Source of the DNA: Lachnospiraceae bacterium
GTDB lineage: Bacteria > Bacillota > Clostridia > Lachnospirales > Lachnospiraceae
DNA length: 64,000 bases
Direction: 5' to 3'
Assembly (NCBI GenBank): GCA_017463255.1
Contig: JAFTPP010000016.1
Span: 124,001 to 188,000, forward strand
The notes below the pieces were generated by a model. It saw only the letters and a program-made list of their open reading frames with translations, was not told the origin of the DNA and did not search any database. This document shows positions 27,366 through 35,832 of the stretch, one piece after another; the stretch's first letter is position 1; each line of letters begins with the position of its first letter. A program made the position numbers and the translations under genes.

Positions 27366-28316
27366 TTAATATATGTATTTTACTGAGTAATTGTCGCCAT
27401 CTCCGATATATTCTTTTACGGCATCGGCACTGTTATTAGCTGCAAAGGTTGGGTCCATAATAGACCAACTGGTTCCGTCAAAGTGTATGATTCCGCACAC
27501 CCATCCTATATCCGTAATGTATGTGCTAATCCATGCATGATATGCTGTGCCTGCATATCCTACTTCTAAACGAGTTGGAATACTCTGGCTTCTTAGCATG
27601 GCCGCCATAAGGGAGGAATAATCCAGACAAATTCCGGAGCCTGTAGCTAAAGCGGTGTCGGGATCCGGTAGATATCCGCTGGTAACGGAATCTGCAAGAT
27701 TATAATCGTATGTAATGTGATTTACAACAAATTCAAAAATAATGGCTACTGTTTCTAATTCGGAAGTACTGTTAGCCGTAAGATCCTTGGCCTTTTCAAC
27801 ACACGCAGAATCGGGCGTAAACCATACATATTGATTAGGATATAGGAATGGTCCGAATTCATTGGTGATGTCAATAGAAACAGTTTCTGACAGAACCTGA
27901 AAATATTCATTGCCCTGCACATTCTCAAAGACGGCAAATGTATAATCTCCGCTATCAAGCAGAGGAAAAGTTTCGTAATCATTACCGGGGGTCAGATTAT
28001 AGGTATATGTAGTCTGCCCGGGGGTAATAATACGGAACTTAACTTTGGCGGCTTCACCTGTATATTTAGCTGTAACATATCCTTCCGAAGCGTGGGAAAT
28101 GTCTACACATGCCACGCTGGAACTAAGGACTGTAGATTCATCGGCAGTAGGAGTTAAAACCACAGGGGTGTTATCACGGGGGACGCTGTTTGCATCCGAT
28201 TCCTTTTCAAATAAAGGATCTGACGTAAAAACACGCTTGGATTCTCCCTTCGCACAGCCACCGATTAAAAGAGTGATAATAATTATTTCCAATAGGAAAT
28301 ATAGTTTCTTTTTCAT
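27366..28316 (-). CDS. Lipoprotein with transglutaminase-like domain
   Basis: A 316-residue protein with a lipoprotein signal (LLEIIIITLLIGGC, Cys at residue 22) followed by a Ser/Thr-rich linker. A beta-sandwich part (residues about 65-150) precedes a transglutaminase-like domain with all three catalytic positions: Cys in SGICLDYSSLMAAMLRS, His in AGTAYHAWISTYI and Asp in IMDPTFAA. Such domains are mostly cysteine proteases or amidases. It lies between the anti-sigma-like gene and gspF, so it is exported with the pilus-type operon; the substrate is unknown. Confidence 0.85.
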   Translation of the reverse strand: MKKKLYFLLEIIIITLLIGGCAKGESKRVFTSDPLFEKESDANSVPRDNTPVVLTPTADESTVLSSSVACVDISHASEGYVTAKYTGEAAKVKFRIITPGQTTYTYNLTPGNDYETFPLLDSGDYTFAVFENVQGNEYFQVLSETVSIDITNEFGPFLYPNQYVWFTPDSACVEKAKDLTANSTSELETVAIIFEFVVNHITYDYNLADSVTSGYLPDPDTALATGSGICLDYSSLMAAMLRSQSIPTRLEVGYAGTAYHAWISTYITDIGWVCGIIHFDGTSWSIMDPTFAANNSADAVKEYIGDGDNYSVKYIY

Positions 28317-28337
28317 ATCTTTGTGTTGCCTCGTTTA

Positions 28338-28844
28338 TTATTCTTTTGGAGTAAGAATCACCTGGATGGAATGAGCATTCACATCATAGATGTATATATT
28401 CAGTGCTTCTCCATAATACGGAAATACGATTTTGTTTTCTTTTTTATTATAAGAAACAGGTTCATAATGTACGTTGTTAACATCTACTGCATAGCAGGAG
28501 TCAAAATCGATTTTCTCACCTGAAAGAATCAGGGTAAAAGAGTCATCATCCGTATAGTGATTTACAATAGATAACTCACTTAAGGAATTAGGTTCCGTTG
28601 AAATCGAAGTTTTTGAATGCGGAAATACAAAAGGTACAATAAATAATAAGATAACAAACAGGATGCTAAGGTACTTGCCAATAGTAAACGGCTTGGTACG
28701 GGCACGCTGTCTTAATATTAATTTATCGAAAGGAATTGTATTAGGTTCCTGCTTACAGGCAGCAAATACACTTTGAAGTGTTTCATTTGCACTGCTTAGG
28801 TCCATTTGATATTTTTGTCTTTTAAATAAACGCAATTGAAACAC
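28338..28844 (-). CDS. Probable membrane anti-sigma factor
   Basis: A 168-residue protein with about 70 cytoplasmic residues, one membrane helix (YLSILFVILLFIVPFVF) and a beta-rich outer domain of about 85 residues. It lies 5 bases after an ECF sigma factor gene in the same operon, the normal place for a cognate anti-sigma factor. No zinc-binding anti-sigma motif (HxxxCxxC) is visible. The call rests on position and topology; the outer domain would be the sensor. Confidence 0.65.
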   Translation of the reverse strand: MFQLRLFKRQKYQMDLSSANETLQSVFAACKQEPNTIPFDKLILRQRARTKPFTIGKYLSILFVILLFIVPFVFPHSKTSISTEPNSLSELSIVNHYTDDDSFTLILSGEKIDFDSCYAVDVNNVHYEPVSYNKKENKIVFPYYGEALNIYIYDVNAHSIQVILTPKE

Positions 28845-28849
28845 CTCCT

Positions 28850-29410
28850 TTAATCTTTCATGGATTGCTGCAACCTTTCCATGGCGTTTGCAAGATAACG
28901 TTTGACGGTGCTCTTGCTGACATCGGTTGCGTTTGCAATTTCATCCAACTTCATATTATTAAAAAACTTCATAATGATCACTTCTTTTTCATTTACGGGA
29001 AGTCTGTTAATTGCTTCCTGTAATCGCCTGTTTTCATCACGGTCTAAAGTTTGTCGTTCGGGATTAGAGCTTATGTGATCATCACAAATAGATTCTAGAA
29101 TTTCATCGTCAACCACACCGTACTTTTTGTTTTTCTTTTCGCAAATGTCATAACAGGTATGGAAACTGATTTGATTCAGCCATGCTACAAATAGAAGTGG
29201 ATCTTTTAATTTGTTAATATTTTTGAGCGCAGTAATATAAACCTCCTGGACAGCATCCTGTGCCAGATGGATATCTTTCAAATAATGGCAGGCATAATTA
29301 TATACCTTGTTGTAAGTCATACCGTATAATTCGGCAAATGCATCACTATTCTGTGCCTGAGCCCGTAGGACCAGAGTAGCAATGTAACTGTGATCCACAT
29401 CCTTTGCCAT
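28850..29410 (-). CDS. ECF-type RNA polymerase sigma factor
   Basis: A 186-residue sigma-70 family protein. Region 2 is YGMTYNKVYNYACHYLKDIHLAQDAVQEVYITALKNI with FVAWLNQISFHTCYD; region 4 is LPVNEKEVIIMKFFNNMKLDEIANATDVSKSTVKRYLANAMERL with a clear HTH. Region 3 is missing, as in ECF members. The linker ICDDHISSNPERQTLDRDE is acidic. It follows the GGNEF gene by 5 bases and precedes the presumed anti-sigma gene. It probably drives this pilus-type operon or surface genes in response to an envelope signal. Confidence 0.9.
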   Translation of the reverse strand: MAKDVDHSYIATLVLRAQAQNSDAFAELYGMTYNKVYNYACHYLKDIHLAQDAVQEVYITALKNINKLKDPLLFVAWLNQISFHTCYDICEKKNKKYGVVDDEILESICDDHISSNPERQTLDRDENRRLQEAINRLPVNEKEVIIMKFFNNMKLDEIANATDVSKSTVKRYLANAMERLQQSMKD

Positions 29411-29415
29411 AAGTC

Positions 29416-30120
29416 CTAGCCTCTTTGAGATTTTTTATATGTATAAGTAATTAATTCGGAGAATTTTTTAGCCTGGCTTTCTAACTGGGTTGCCCATGTG
29501 TAAGAAATTTCCAAGGGCACGGGAAGAAGGCGGAAAATGGCATTGGTATTGAGTTCTTCTTTGATGGTGTCAATGAAGAGAGTAATCTTATCATCATCGC
29601 AGTCATCAATAATTGCAAGGAATTCATTACCACCGTTTCTTCCTACAAATCCGAAACGGTCACCGATTTCTTCCAAAGTACTTGAAAAATACTGAATTGC
29701 CTGGTCGCCTGTTTCTTGACCGTATTCATCATTAATGGAACCTAAATTGCTGATTTTCATTAAAATGCAGGATGTGTTGTGTAAGAGCAATTGATTGTTC
29801 TGCTGATGGTATACCGCGTCAAAGCTGTTACGGTTCGGAAGACCGGTCTTCTTATCAAGATATGCCGTTTTGTTGAGTTCATGTTCTTCCTTGATGAAAT
29901 ATGACATTTTGGTAAAATCATATACCAACCCAAGAAAAGAGAACAAAAGCAAAGCCCAGATAAAACATGAAATGATAAATAAAGATTTGTTGGTATAAAG
30001 GCTTTTTCTTAGTTCCTCGTTTGCATATAAGATAATAAATACAAGAACAGCTGATGCTATGGTAAGGCAAAGCTGAACCCACTTTATTACCTTATAATGT
30101 TTCATAATATTTTGATGCAT
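29416..30120 (-). CDS. Membrane GGDEF-domain protein with degenerate GGNEF site
   Basis: A 234-residue protein with two N-terminal membrane helices (VQLCLTIASAVLVFIILYA and SLFIISCFIWALLLFSFLGLVYDF) and a GGDEF domain from about residue 82 (KTGLPNRNSF, SCILMKISNLGSINDEYGQETGDQAI). The active-site loop reads NGGNEFLAI (29620-29634), with Asn where active diguanylate cyclases have Asp or Glu, so cyclase activity is doubtful and a c-di-GMP or GTP sensor role is likelier. ATG 30120 behind GGAGGGG is preferred over an upstream start at 30171. A weak promoter (TTTTAT 30198-30193, TATAAT 30175-30170) precedes this first gene of the operon. Confidence 0.85.
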   Translation of the reverse strand: MHQNIMKHYKVIKWVQLCLTIASAVLVFIILYANEELRKSLYTNKSLFIISCFIWALLLFSFLGLVYDFTKMSYFIKEEHELNKTAYLDKKTGLPNRNSFDAVYHQQNNQLLLHNTSCILMKISNLGSINDEYGQETGDQAIQYFSSTLEEIGDRFGFVGRNGGNEFLAIIDDCDDDKITLFIDTIKEELNTNAIFRLLPVPLEISYTWATQLESQAKKFSELITYTYKKSQRG

Positions 30121-30306
30121 AAATCCCCTCCGTATATTACACAAAAAAATTAACAAACATACTACGCTCATTATATAATAGAATAGAGCAAAATAAAAGA
30201 ATTTTAAAAAATTTTTAAAATTTGTGAGCTCTTTTTTGAAATCACGGAGTCTTAATAGATAGAAGAGTCGAAATTGGATGAAAAATGACTTAAGAAAGGG
30301 AAAGCG

Positions 30307-30594
30307 ATGAATCCGGAATATAATTTAACGGTAATTGAAGAGGAAAAGGTTGCATTAGCTCCGCATATTGCAGAATCCGGCTTTTTTATGTATGCAGTGG
30401 CCGGCCTGTTACTGGTACTTGTGGCACTGTTAGTTGCAGTATATATCAGAATATGTAAGCAATATCAGAGAAGAATTGCGATGTTATGCAGTGAAGGGGA
30501 AGTTGTTAAGGGGGCTTCATCTTATTCAATATATAAGTTGAAACGAATTGTGGAACAAAAGGAAATAGAAGTTGCAGAAACCATGATAGAATAG
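30307..30594 (+). CDS. Small membrane protein with EEEKVALAP motif
   Basis: A 95-residue protein with a short N-terminal tail (MNPEYNLTVIEEEKVALAPHIAESG), one membrane helix (FFMYAVAGLLLVLVALLVAVYIRI) and a basic cytoplasmic end. Its EEE-x-V-x-LAP motif recurs in the next gene, so the two are related or carry a shared signal. It heads a five-gene unit with a two-component system. The ATG follows AAGAAAGGGAAAG. The family is not recognised. Confidence 0.65.
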   Translation: MNPEYNLTVIEEEKVALAPHIAESGFFMYAVAGLLLVLVALLVAVYIRICKQYQRRIAMLCSEGEVVKGASSYSIYKLKRIVEQKEIEVAETMIE

Positions 30595-30619
30595 TATAAT
30601 TATTATATGGAGTAGGGTT

Positions 30620-30964
30620 ATGAAAAGGGAATATACTACGAAAGAAAAAAAAGAAAGAATATCTGTTATGATGATAGCATTGGTCATTTGTTTAATATCC
30701 GTGTTATCAATACCATTACTGGTGAGAGCTGAGAGTGCAGTGGCTCCGGCAACCACTCAAGTACAGGAAGAGGGAACGGTAATTATTGAAGAAGAAGAAG
30801 TACCGTTAGCTCCGGATATCAGATATGAAAATACATACGGTCATTGGGTAGCCATTATCCTTACCGTAGCGTTTGCAGGATTTGCTGTTATGAGATGTGT
30901 CTCAAGACAGAGAGCAATCAGAGAATTAGAAATTGAGTTAAAAACCGGGAGAGTGCCACTGTAA
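30620..30964 (+). CDS. Small membrane protein with signal sequence and EEEEVPLAP motif
   Basis: A 114-residue protein: basic start, a signal-like helix ending VRAESA (about residues 18-40), a short outer part (PATTQVQEEGTVIIEEEEVPLAPDIRYENTYG), then a second membrane helix (HWVAIILTVAFAGFAVM) and a basic tail. The acidic EEEEVPLAP segment matches EEEKVALAP in the preceding protein and resembles segments before the C-terminal membrane helix of Lachnospiraceae surface proteins. The role is unknown; it may be a sensory partner of the kinase downstream. Confidence 0.65.
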   Translation: MKREYTTKEKKERISVMMIALVICLISVLSIPLLVRAESAVAPATTQVQEEGTVIIEEEEVPLAPDIRYENTYGHWVAIILTVAFAGFAVMRCVSRQRAIRELEIELKTGRVPL

Positions 30965-30992
30965 AGGGGCACTCTCTTTACGAGGAAGCGGC

Positions 30993-31202
30993 ATGAAAAA
31001 AGTTGACTATCTGGTCCATATTGTATATATTGTGATTATTTTAGCCCTATCAGCTGTTTGGGGATATAAGTATGATATCCTGATTACTGTATTGGGGGTT
31101 ATGATTGCTACGGCTTCCGGAGCGGCTACTTATTATCAGTATAAGAAGCTAAAGGAATTAGAGGGAATGTCGGAACAGGATAATCAATTTGAAAATCAGT
31201 AA
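30993..31202 (+). CDS. Small two-helix membrane protein
   Basis: A 69-residue protein with two closely spaced hydrophobic helices (YLVHIVYIVIILALSAVWGY and YDILITVLGVMIATASGAATYY) and a charged C-terminal tail. It follows the previous gene by 28 bases and precedes the response regulator by 17 bases, so it belongs to the same unit. The family is not recognised. Confidence 0.6.
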   Translation: MKKVDYLVHIVYIVIILALSAVWGYKYDILITVLGVMIATASGAATYYQYKKLKELEGMSEQDNQFENQ

Positions 31203-31219
31203 AAGTGTAAGGGGCGTTA

Positions 31220-31918
31220 ATGGGAAATAAAGGAGATATTGTTCTTTTAATTGATGATGACAAAGAAGTAGTGAATATCAATGCCAAGTATTTACAGAAC
31301 GCGGGATATCAGGTTGCTATAACCACTGACCCGCTTAAGGTGCTTGCTTATATTGAGAAATTCCATCCACAGTGTATCGTTTCAGATGTAATGATGCCCG
31401 GTCTGGATGGTTTTGCTTTATGTGAGCTGGTTCGGGGAAAATGGGATATTCCCATTATTTTATTGACGGGAAAGAGCTCCGAAGATGATAAGGTGGAAGG
31501 ACTTTTGTGCGGTGCCGATGACTATATGGTAAAGCCATATAGCTTAAGAGAACTGGAAGCCCGCATCAGAGTAAACATCAGACGCCATAAAGGGGATAAA
31601 AATAAGTCGGATACCATTATCCGTTATGAGCCGTTAAAAATTGACATTACAGCCCACAAGGTTTTTTGTAACGAAGAAGAAATCGTACTTTCAAACAGAG
31701 AGTATGAGTTATTATATTATCTGATTACCAACGCAGGAAGAGTAGTAACTTTTCAGGAGATTGGAGAAAAGATTTGGGGCGTTTACAGTGAAAGTGACAG
31801 AAGGTCCATTATGGTAAATTTAAGCAGGCTTAGAAAAAGACTGGAAGCTTATGCAGAACTTGCAAATATTATTGAAACGGTTTGGGGACAGGGATATCTG
31901 TTCAGAGGTATGAAATGA
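31220..31918 (+). CDS. OmpR/PhoB-family response regulator
   Basis: A 232-residue regulator. The receiver domain has the acidic pair in LIDDDKEV, the phospho-acceptor Asp in CIVSDVMMPGLDG, Thr in LLTGKSS and Lys in YMVKPYSLREL. The C-terminal winged-helix DNA-binding domain follows (ITAHKVFCNEEEIVLSNREYELLYYLITNAGRVVTFQEIGEKIWG to SRLRKRLE and VWGQGYLFRG). Its stop overlaps the start of the histidine kinase gene. Confidence 0.95.
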   Translation: MGNKGDIVLLIDDDKEVVNINAKYLQNAGYQVAITTDPLKVLAYIEKFHPQCIVSDVMMPGLDGFALCELVRGKWDIPIILLTGKSSEDDKVEGLLCGADDYMVKPYSLRELEARIRVNIRRHKGDKNKSDTIIRYEPLKIDITAHKVFCNEEEIVLSNREYELLYYLITNAGRVVTFQEIGEKIWGVYSESDRRSIMVNLSRLRKRLEAYAELANIIETVWGQGYLFRGMK

Positions 31919-32688
31919 AATATCAAAAACCACAACTAACCTATGATGAATTGGCAGCAGCACTTATGAAAACCAATGCGGAACTTAAAGAGATGGAACA
32001 GTCCCGTTCAGAGTTTTATGCCAATATTTCCCATGATTTACGTTCACCCCTTGCGGCATTAAAAAGTAGTGTTGAGTATTTGCAGTCCTTGGAACATGTA
32101 TCTGACGGGGAACTTGCAGGCACTTTGTCTATTATGCAGGGAAGAATCAAGGTAATGGAAACTATGGTAAATGATATGTTTCTGTTAACCACGTTGGAAA
32201 ATACCGACATTCCCTTTCATACGGAAAAAGTCATGATGGGCCCTTTTTTAGAAGAGTTTTTCTTTGAACGTGAAATGGAACAAAGATATAGTAAGAGAAA
32301 ACTGATTCTTACGGTTCCTTTTGATTTGAAGGCATGTGCAATGATTGATGCAGATAAGTTTATGAGATTGCTTGATAATCTATTTACAAATGCTTTGAAG
32401 TATTCGAAAGACGGGGACGAAATCGAGTTAGGAGCCGGTATGCAGGAGCATGAACTTGCCATATGGGTACGTGACAGCGGAATTGGAATCCCGGCGGACA
32501 AGGTAAAAAGAGTGTTTGACAGGACATTTACGGTTTCTAAGGCAAGAACCCCGGATTTGGAAAAGTCAGGATGCGGACTGGGGCTTTCCATTGCAAAGAC
32601 CATAGCAGAGCGTATGGGCGGAAGAATCGAATGTGAAAGTAAAGAGGGAGAGGGAAGTGTATTTACCATATTTCTCCCGGTTATATGA
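31915..32688 (+). CDS. Soluble histidine kinase without sensor domain
   Basis: A 257-residue kinase with only a short coiled helix (ELAAALMKTNAELKEMEQSRSEF) before the HisKA domain. The phospho-accepting His is in FYANISHDLRSPLAALKSS; the ATPase has the N box DNLFTNALKYS, G1 DSGIGIP and G2 GCGLGLSIAK. No membrane segment or input domain exists, so sensing must come from a partner, perhaps one of the three small membrane proteins encoded upstream. ATG 31915 lies inside the ATGAAATGA overlap with the regulator's stop; an earlier start at 31882 would run deeper into it. Confidence 0.93.
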   Translation: MKYQKPQLTYDELAAALMKTNAELKEMEQSRSEFYANISHDLRSPLAALKSSVEYLQSLEHVSDGELAGTLSIMQGRIKVMETMVNDMFLLTTLENTDIPFHTEKVMMGPFLEEFFFEREMEQRYSKRKLILTVPFDLKACAMIDADKFMRLLDNLFTNALKYSKDGDEIELGAGMQEHELAIWVRDSGIGIPADKVKRVFDRTFTVSKARTPDLEKSGCGLGLSIAKTIAERMGGRIECESKEGEGSVFTIFLPVI

Positions 32689-32696
32689 TAAAGAAT

Positions 32697-32741
32697 AAAA
32701 AGAGAGACAATCACTTTAATAGGAAGGATTGTCTCTTTTTT
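32697..32741. terminator. Bidirectional terminator after the two-component system
   Basis: GAGACAATC (32704-32712) pairs with GATTGTCTC (32727-32735), with A-run before and T-run after. It serves both the plus-strand kinase unit and the minus-strand ABC transporter operon. Confidence 0.85.
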
Positions 32742-32750
32742 GGTTTTGTT

Positions 32751-34436
32751 TTATTCGGGTCGCTCTAATTTAATTTCTCTGTCGCAATAAGATAAGACGG
32801 AACGCCTGTGAGTAATTAACAGACAAGTGGGTCTTGGGCTTAAATTCCGAATACCCTGCAATACGGCAAGCTCTGTTTTTTCATCCAAAGAAGAAGTGGC
32901 TTCATCAAGGATTAAGAAAGGAGCTTTCTTAATCAGGGCGCGGGCGATGGAGATACGCTGTGCCTGGCCTTCGGAAATACCGTAGCCTCTTTCTCCGATA
33001 ACGGTATCTAAACCGTCCGGAAGGTCGCATACGAACTGATAAGCACTGGCTGCTTTCAAAGCCTCTATGATTTCTTCTTCTGTGGCACCCTGTTTGCCCA
33101 TCAGGACATTTTTACGGATGGTACCGCTGAATAAGGTATTACCTTGCGGCACATAGGAGAGAAATTCTCTGGAGTTTGCATTGGAAGTCTGATGCTCCCC
33201 TAACGCATTGTAGAAGTCAATGGTTCCTGAGCCTGATTGTAAAAAAGACATAATCAGACGGATCAAAGTGGTTTTACCGATTCCGGATTCCCCTACAATG
33301 GCAACAAACTCGTTAGGCTTTATGTTAATATCTGTATTTTTAAGAATCAATTCATCAGTATAACCAAAGGACAAATCTTTGATTTCCACACCGATATTTT
33401 CATTGGTAATGGGCTCGTCTAATTTTTTCTCCAAAGGCAGTTCCTGTAACTCCATTACTCGTCCTGCAGAAGCAAGCACGGATACAACGGATGGAATGGT
33501 GTTTGCCAGACCTAAAATAGGAGACTGGATACGGTTTACTAAAGTTAAAAATACGCTCATGGTTCCGTAAGTGAAGGTACTTGTAGGATCTGTTGCGGCC
33601 AGGGCCAGTTTTTTGGAACCCCACGCAAACGCAAGAATGTATCCGCCTTGGAATGCAAAACTCATAATAGAAGAAGCAAACAGGCTCATTCTGCTCTTTT
33701 TTAATACCCAGTGGAAACGTTCATTTTTTAAACGCTCCAATTCTTCGGAAGCATATTCTTCCGCACGGAAGGTTTTTAATATTAAAATATTGCTTAAGCT
33801 TTCCTGGATATAGGAACGGTATTCCGATTCTGTTTCCTGCACTTTGGTGGTAAGGCGTTTCATCTTACGGCCAAGCCAAAAACTGAGAAGACCGCCAACC
33901 GGAGCAATGATAACTGCGGACAGTGCCAAAAACGGTTCATAATAGAACAATACGGCGAAGGTAATGATAAATTCCACTAACAGGGAAATAATGGACGGAA
34001 GGGTAGAAGAAATTCCGGATGCAATATTTCCGCAGTCGCTGGTAAAACGGGTCATCAAATCGCCTGTGTGATAAGCCTGCACCTTGGAATACGAGGAATT
34101 TAAGATCTTGTCATAGACCTGTTTCCTGATTCCGAAGGAAAAACGCTCATTAAACATAACAGCAATTAATGAAGTGATGATACCGATTATCTGTATTACC
34201 ACGATGACACCGATATATAATGCAATTTTAAGTGCAATTGGCCCGCCGATGGTGGCAGAGTCAATAATGTCCTTACCGATTACTGCTGTGTAAACGGAAA
34301 TACCGGAGGTTAATGCCTGTAATCCCATGAGAAGAAGAATTCTTGGGAGAAAAGGCTTGGTGTAATGCATTAACCACCGGGCGTAACCGGAAGAACCTTT
34401 CAGCTTTCTGAAATAGTTTTTTATGGTTTTAAACAC
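32751..34436 (-). CDS. ABC exporter, fused permease and ATPase
   Basis: A 561-residue half-transporter of the lipid/peptide exporter type. It has an ABC-type six-helix membrane domain (residues about 20-310), then an ATPase with Walker A GESGIGKTTLIR, a variant signature GISEGQAQRISIARAL and Walker B FLILDEATSSLD. There is no C39 peptidase domain, so cargo is not cut by the transporter itself. GTG 34436 is chosen because GGAG lies 8 bases ahead; a TTG at 34454 is possible. Its start overlaps the kinase gene, and with the PqqD-like gene it forms a three-gene operon. A likely cargo is the peptide group at 54.1-54.9 kb, which is inference. Confidence 0.9.
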   Translation of the reverse strand: MFKTIKNYFRKLKGSSGYARWLMHYTKPFLPRILLLMGLQALTSGISVYTAVIGKDIIDSATIGGPIALKIALYIGVIVVIQIIGIITSLIAVMFNERFSFGIRKQVYDKILNSSYSKVQAYHTGDLMTRFTSDCGNIASGISSTLPSIISLLVEFIITFAVLFYYEPFLALSAVIIAPVGGLLSFWLGRKMKRLTTKVQETESEYRSYIQESLSNILILKTFRAEEYASEELERLKNERFHWVLKKSRMSLFASSIMSFAFQGGYILAFAWGSKKLALAATDPTSTFTYGTMSVFLTLVNRIQSPILGLANTIPSVVSVLASAGRVMELQELPLEKKLDEPITNENIGVEIKDLSFGYTDELILKNTDINIKPNEFVAIVGESGIGKTTLIRLIMSFLQSGSGTIDFYNALGEHQTSNANSREFLSYVPQGNTLFSGTIRKNVLMGKQGATEEEIIEALKAASAYQFVCDLPDGLDTVIGERGYGISEGQAQRISIARALIKKAPFLILDEATSSLDEKTELAVLQGIRNLSPRPTCLLITHRRSVLSYCDREIKLERPE

Positions 34437-35346
34437 CGGAAAGTCTCCTATCAATGTATTCTTTTACCAAAAGAGCGGCTTCCCTGTTAGGAAGACATGC
34501 TAAGTGAAGGCATAAGGTATTTGCGGCAACCTGCTCTGAAAGAAAACAGTTGCGTGAACTTAATTCTTTTGTCCAGGTAGGTGCAAAAGAACGTGCCATC
34601 AGAGAAAGTGCGCCGTCGAACGCGCTTAATTCGGTAACGGTATTCTCTTTTGCCTGAGACAAAAATACAATGCCTCCTAAAGGTACTTTTTTGTTCTGAT
34701 ATTTCATGGATGTGCCGCACCATGGCATCCCGTAAGCGAATATACCGTCATCTTCTAAGGACAGCATAGTAACATCGCCGTCCAAAATATCCACATTGAA
34801 GTGTTCAATCCAAAGATTGGTGTGGGTTGTCTTTCCTGTGCCTGAACGGGCTGAAAAAACATACGCCCTGCTATTATAAATTATAGTTGAAGAATGAACC
34901 GGTATCATATTATGCCAAGGAGCAAAGGTAAAGAAAATATCTCTCAGGATATAAAATATGTAATCCGTAAAAGATAAAGAAGGTGAAGCGGCGCAACCAT
35001 GACATCGTGATACAGGAGTAACAGGTTCTGTTGACAGATGAATCACGGCATGATTCGCAGTTGTGTCCACATCGCAACAAAGGATGCGGGGTTCTTCCTG
35101 ATAATAGAAACGGTATCCCCATTCAGCTTTCATTACCATCATATAATTTGAAAGAATAAGACGGTTTTTCTCATGTTCTTTGATAAATTCAATGGCATCT
35201 GCGTGCGTCATCGCATCCGTATCGGTTGTAACGGTAAAGGTAACGGGTGCGTTTTTGTCGTACAAAAAGTCTGCCATAGAAGGATGCAGGAGCTCGTCTT
35301 TTAAATCTAAGCCAAAAACAAGATCTGCTATTTTATATTTTTTCAT
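34429..35346 (-). CDS. HprK-like (HPr kinase-related) kinase
   Basis: A 305-residue protein. The C-terminal half has an HPr kinase-type P-loop (SARSGTGKTTHTNLWIEHF) followed by VDILDGDVTML and AYGMPWCGTSMKYQNKKVPLGGIVFL, matching HprK-related kinases found beside PqqD-like proteins. The N-terminal half (VFGLDLKDELLHP to SCHGCAASP) is of unknown fold and has two Cys (RCHGCAA). Such kinases phosphorylate peptide or protein Ser in some lasso-peptide clusters and occur in exopolysaccharide loci. ATG 35346 is used instead of 35361. It lies 17 bases after the PqqD-like gene and overlaps the exporter by 8 bases. Confidence 0.85.
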   Translation of the reverse strand: MKKYKIADLVFGLDLKDELLHPSMADFLYDKNAPVTFTVTTDTDAMTHADAIEFIKEHEKNRLILSNYMMVMKAEWGYRFYYQEEPRILCCDVDTTANHAVIHLSTEPVTPVSRCHGCAASPSLSFTDYIFYILRDIFFTFAPWHNMIPVHSSTIIYNSRAYVFSARSGTGKTTHTNLWIEHFNVDILDGDVTMLSLEDDGIFAYGMPWCGTSMKYQNKKVPLGGIVFLSQAKENTVTELSAFDGALSLMARSFAPTWTKELSSRNCFLSEQVAANTLCLHLACLPNREAALLVKEYIDRRLSGV

Positions 35347-35363
35347 ATCTTGTCCCCACAATT

Positions 35364-35636
35364 CTATACGATTAATCCGATTGATTTTGCGTTTTCAAGA
35401 AAATCATCAAGATCTGCATCGATGATTGGTTTGTCTGCTTCCTCTGCTTCGTATTCCACATACATCTTGCTTAAAATGTCTTCACGGGTTGTGTCATTTT
35501 CCAGACACTTGCAGATGAAAGCTCCTGTAGAATTTAAATGTAACATCCCCTTGTAATCCACTACATTTTGTCCTACCGGAATTACCACATAATTGCCGGC
35601 GATTTCGCGTAACATATAGTTTTCTGCTATTTTCAT
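35364..35636 (-). CDS. PqqD-family peptide-binding protein (RRE-type)
   Basis: A 90-residue protein with the PqqD pattern: YMLREIAGNYVVIPVG, then MLHLNSTGAFICKCLENDTTREDILSKMYVEYE and a C-terminal helix DLDDFLENAKSIGLIV. PqqD-like proteins are RiPP precursor recognition elements that bind leader peptides through a winged-helix surface. It is first in the operon with the HprK-like kinase and the ABC exporter, behind a strong promoter, and diverges from the peptidase/polysaccharide operon. The best substrate candidates are the Y-x-x-P-x-L peptides at 54.1-54.9 kb. Confidence 0.88.
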   Translation of the reverse strand: MKIAENYMLREIAGNYVVIPVGQNVVDYKGMLHLNSTGAFICKCLENDTTREDILSKMYVEYEAEEADKPIIDADLDDFLENAKSIGLIV

Positions 35637-35674
35637 AAATACCCCTTCCTTTTATGGAAAATATAGTTAGAAAC

Positions 35675-35702
35675 ATTATATCACAGACAAATGACGTGTC
35701 AA
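35675..35702 (-). promoter_or_regulatory. Promoter of the PqqD-kinase-exporter operon
   Basis: On the minus strand, TTGACA (35702-35697) and TATAAT (35680-35675), both perfect, with a 16-base spacer. It is one of the strongest promoters in the window and diverges from the S26 peptidase promoter about 55 bases away. Confidence 0.85.
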
Positions 35703-35756
35703 ATATAAGCAGGGTAAATTCCGAGAAAATCTTGCAGGATTGATAGGGTTTATTTC

Positions 35757-35784
35757 TTGCATTTTTGTAGGTGTAAGTTATAAT
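35757..35784 (+). promoter_or_regulatory. Promoter of the S26 peptidase and polysaccharide operon
   Basis: TTGCAT (35757-35762) and TATAAT (35779-35784), spacer 16. Predicted start is near 35791, which excludes the in-frame ATG at 35740 as start of the first gene. Confidence 0.75.
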
Positions 35785-35832
35785 AGAATAGGAAAGTTAT
35801 TGTGCCGGATTATGGGCAGAATGCGAGGAGTT

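Noticed and set aside
27366-28316. The transglutaminase-like protein as a lasso-peptide leader peptidase (B2)
   Set aside because: It has a lipoprotein signal and a beta-sandwich domain and belongs to the pilus-type operon. Lasso B2 proteins are small and cytoplasmic.
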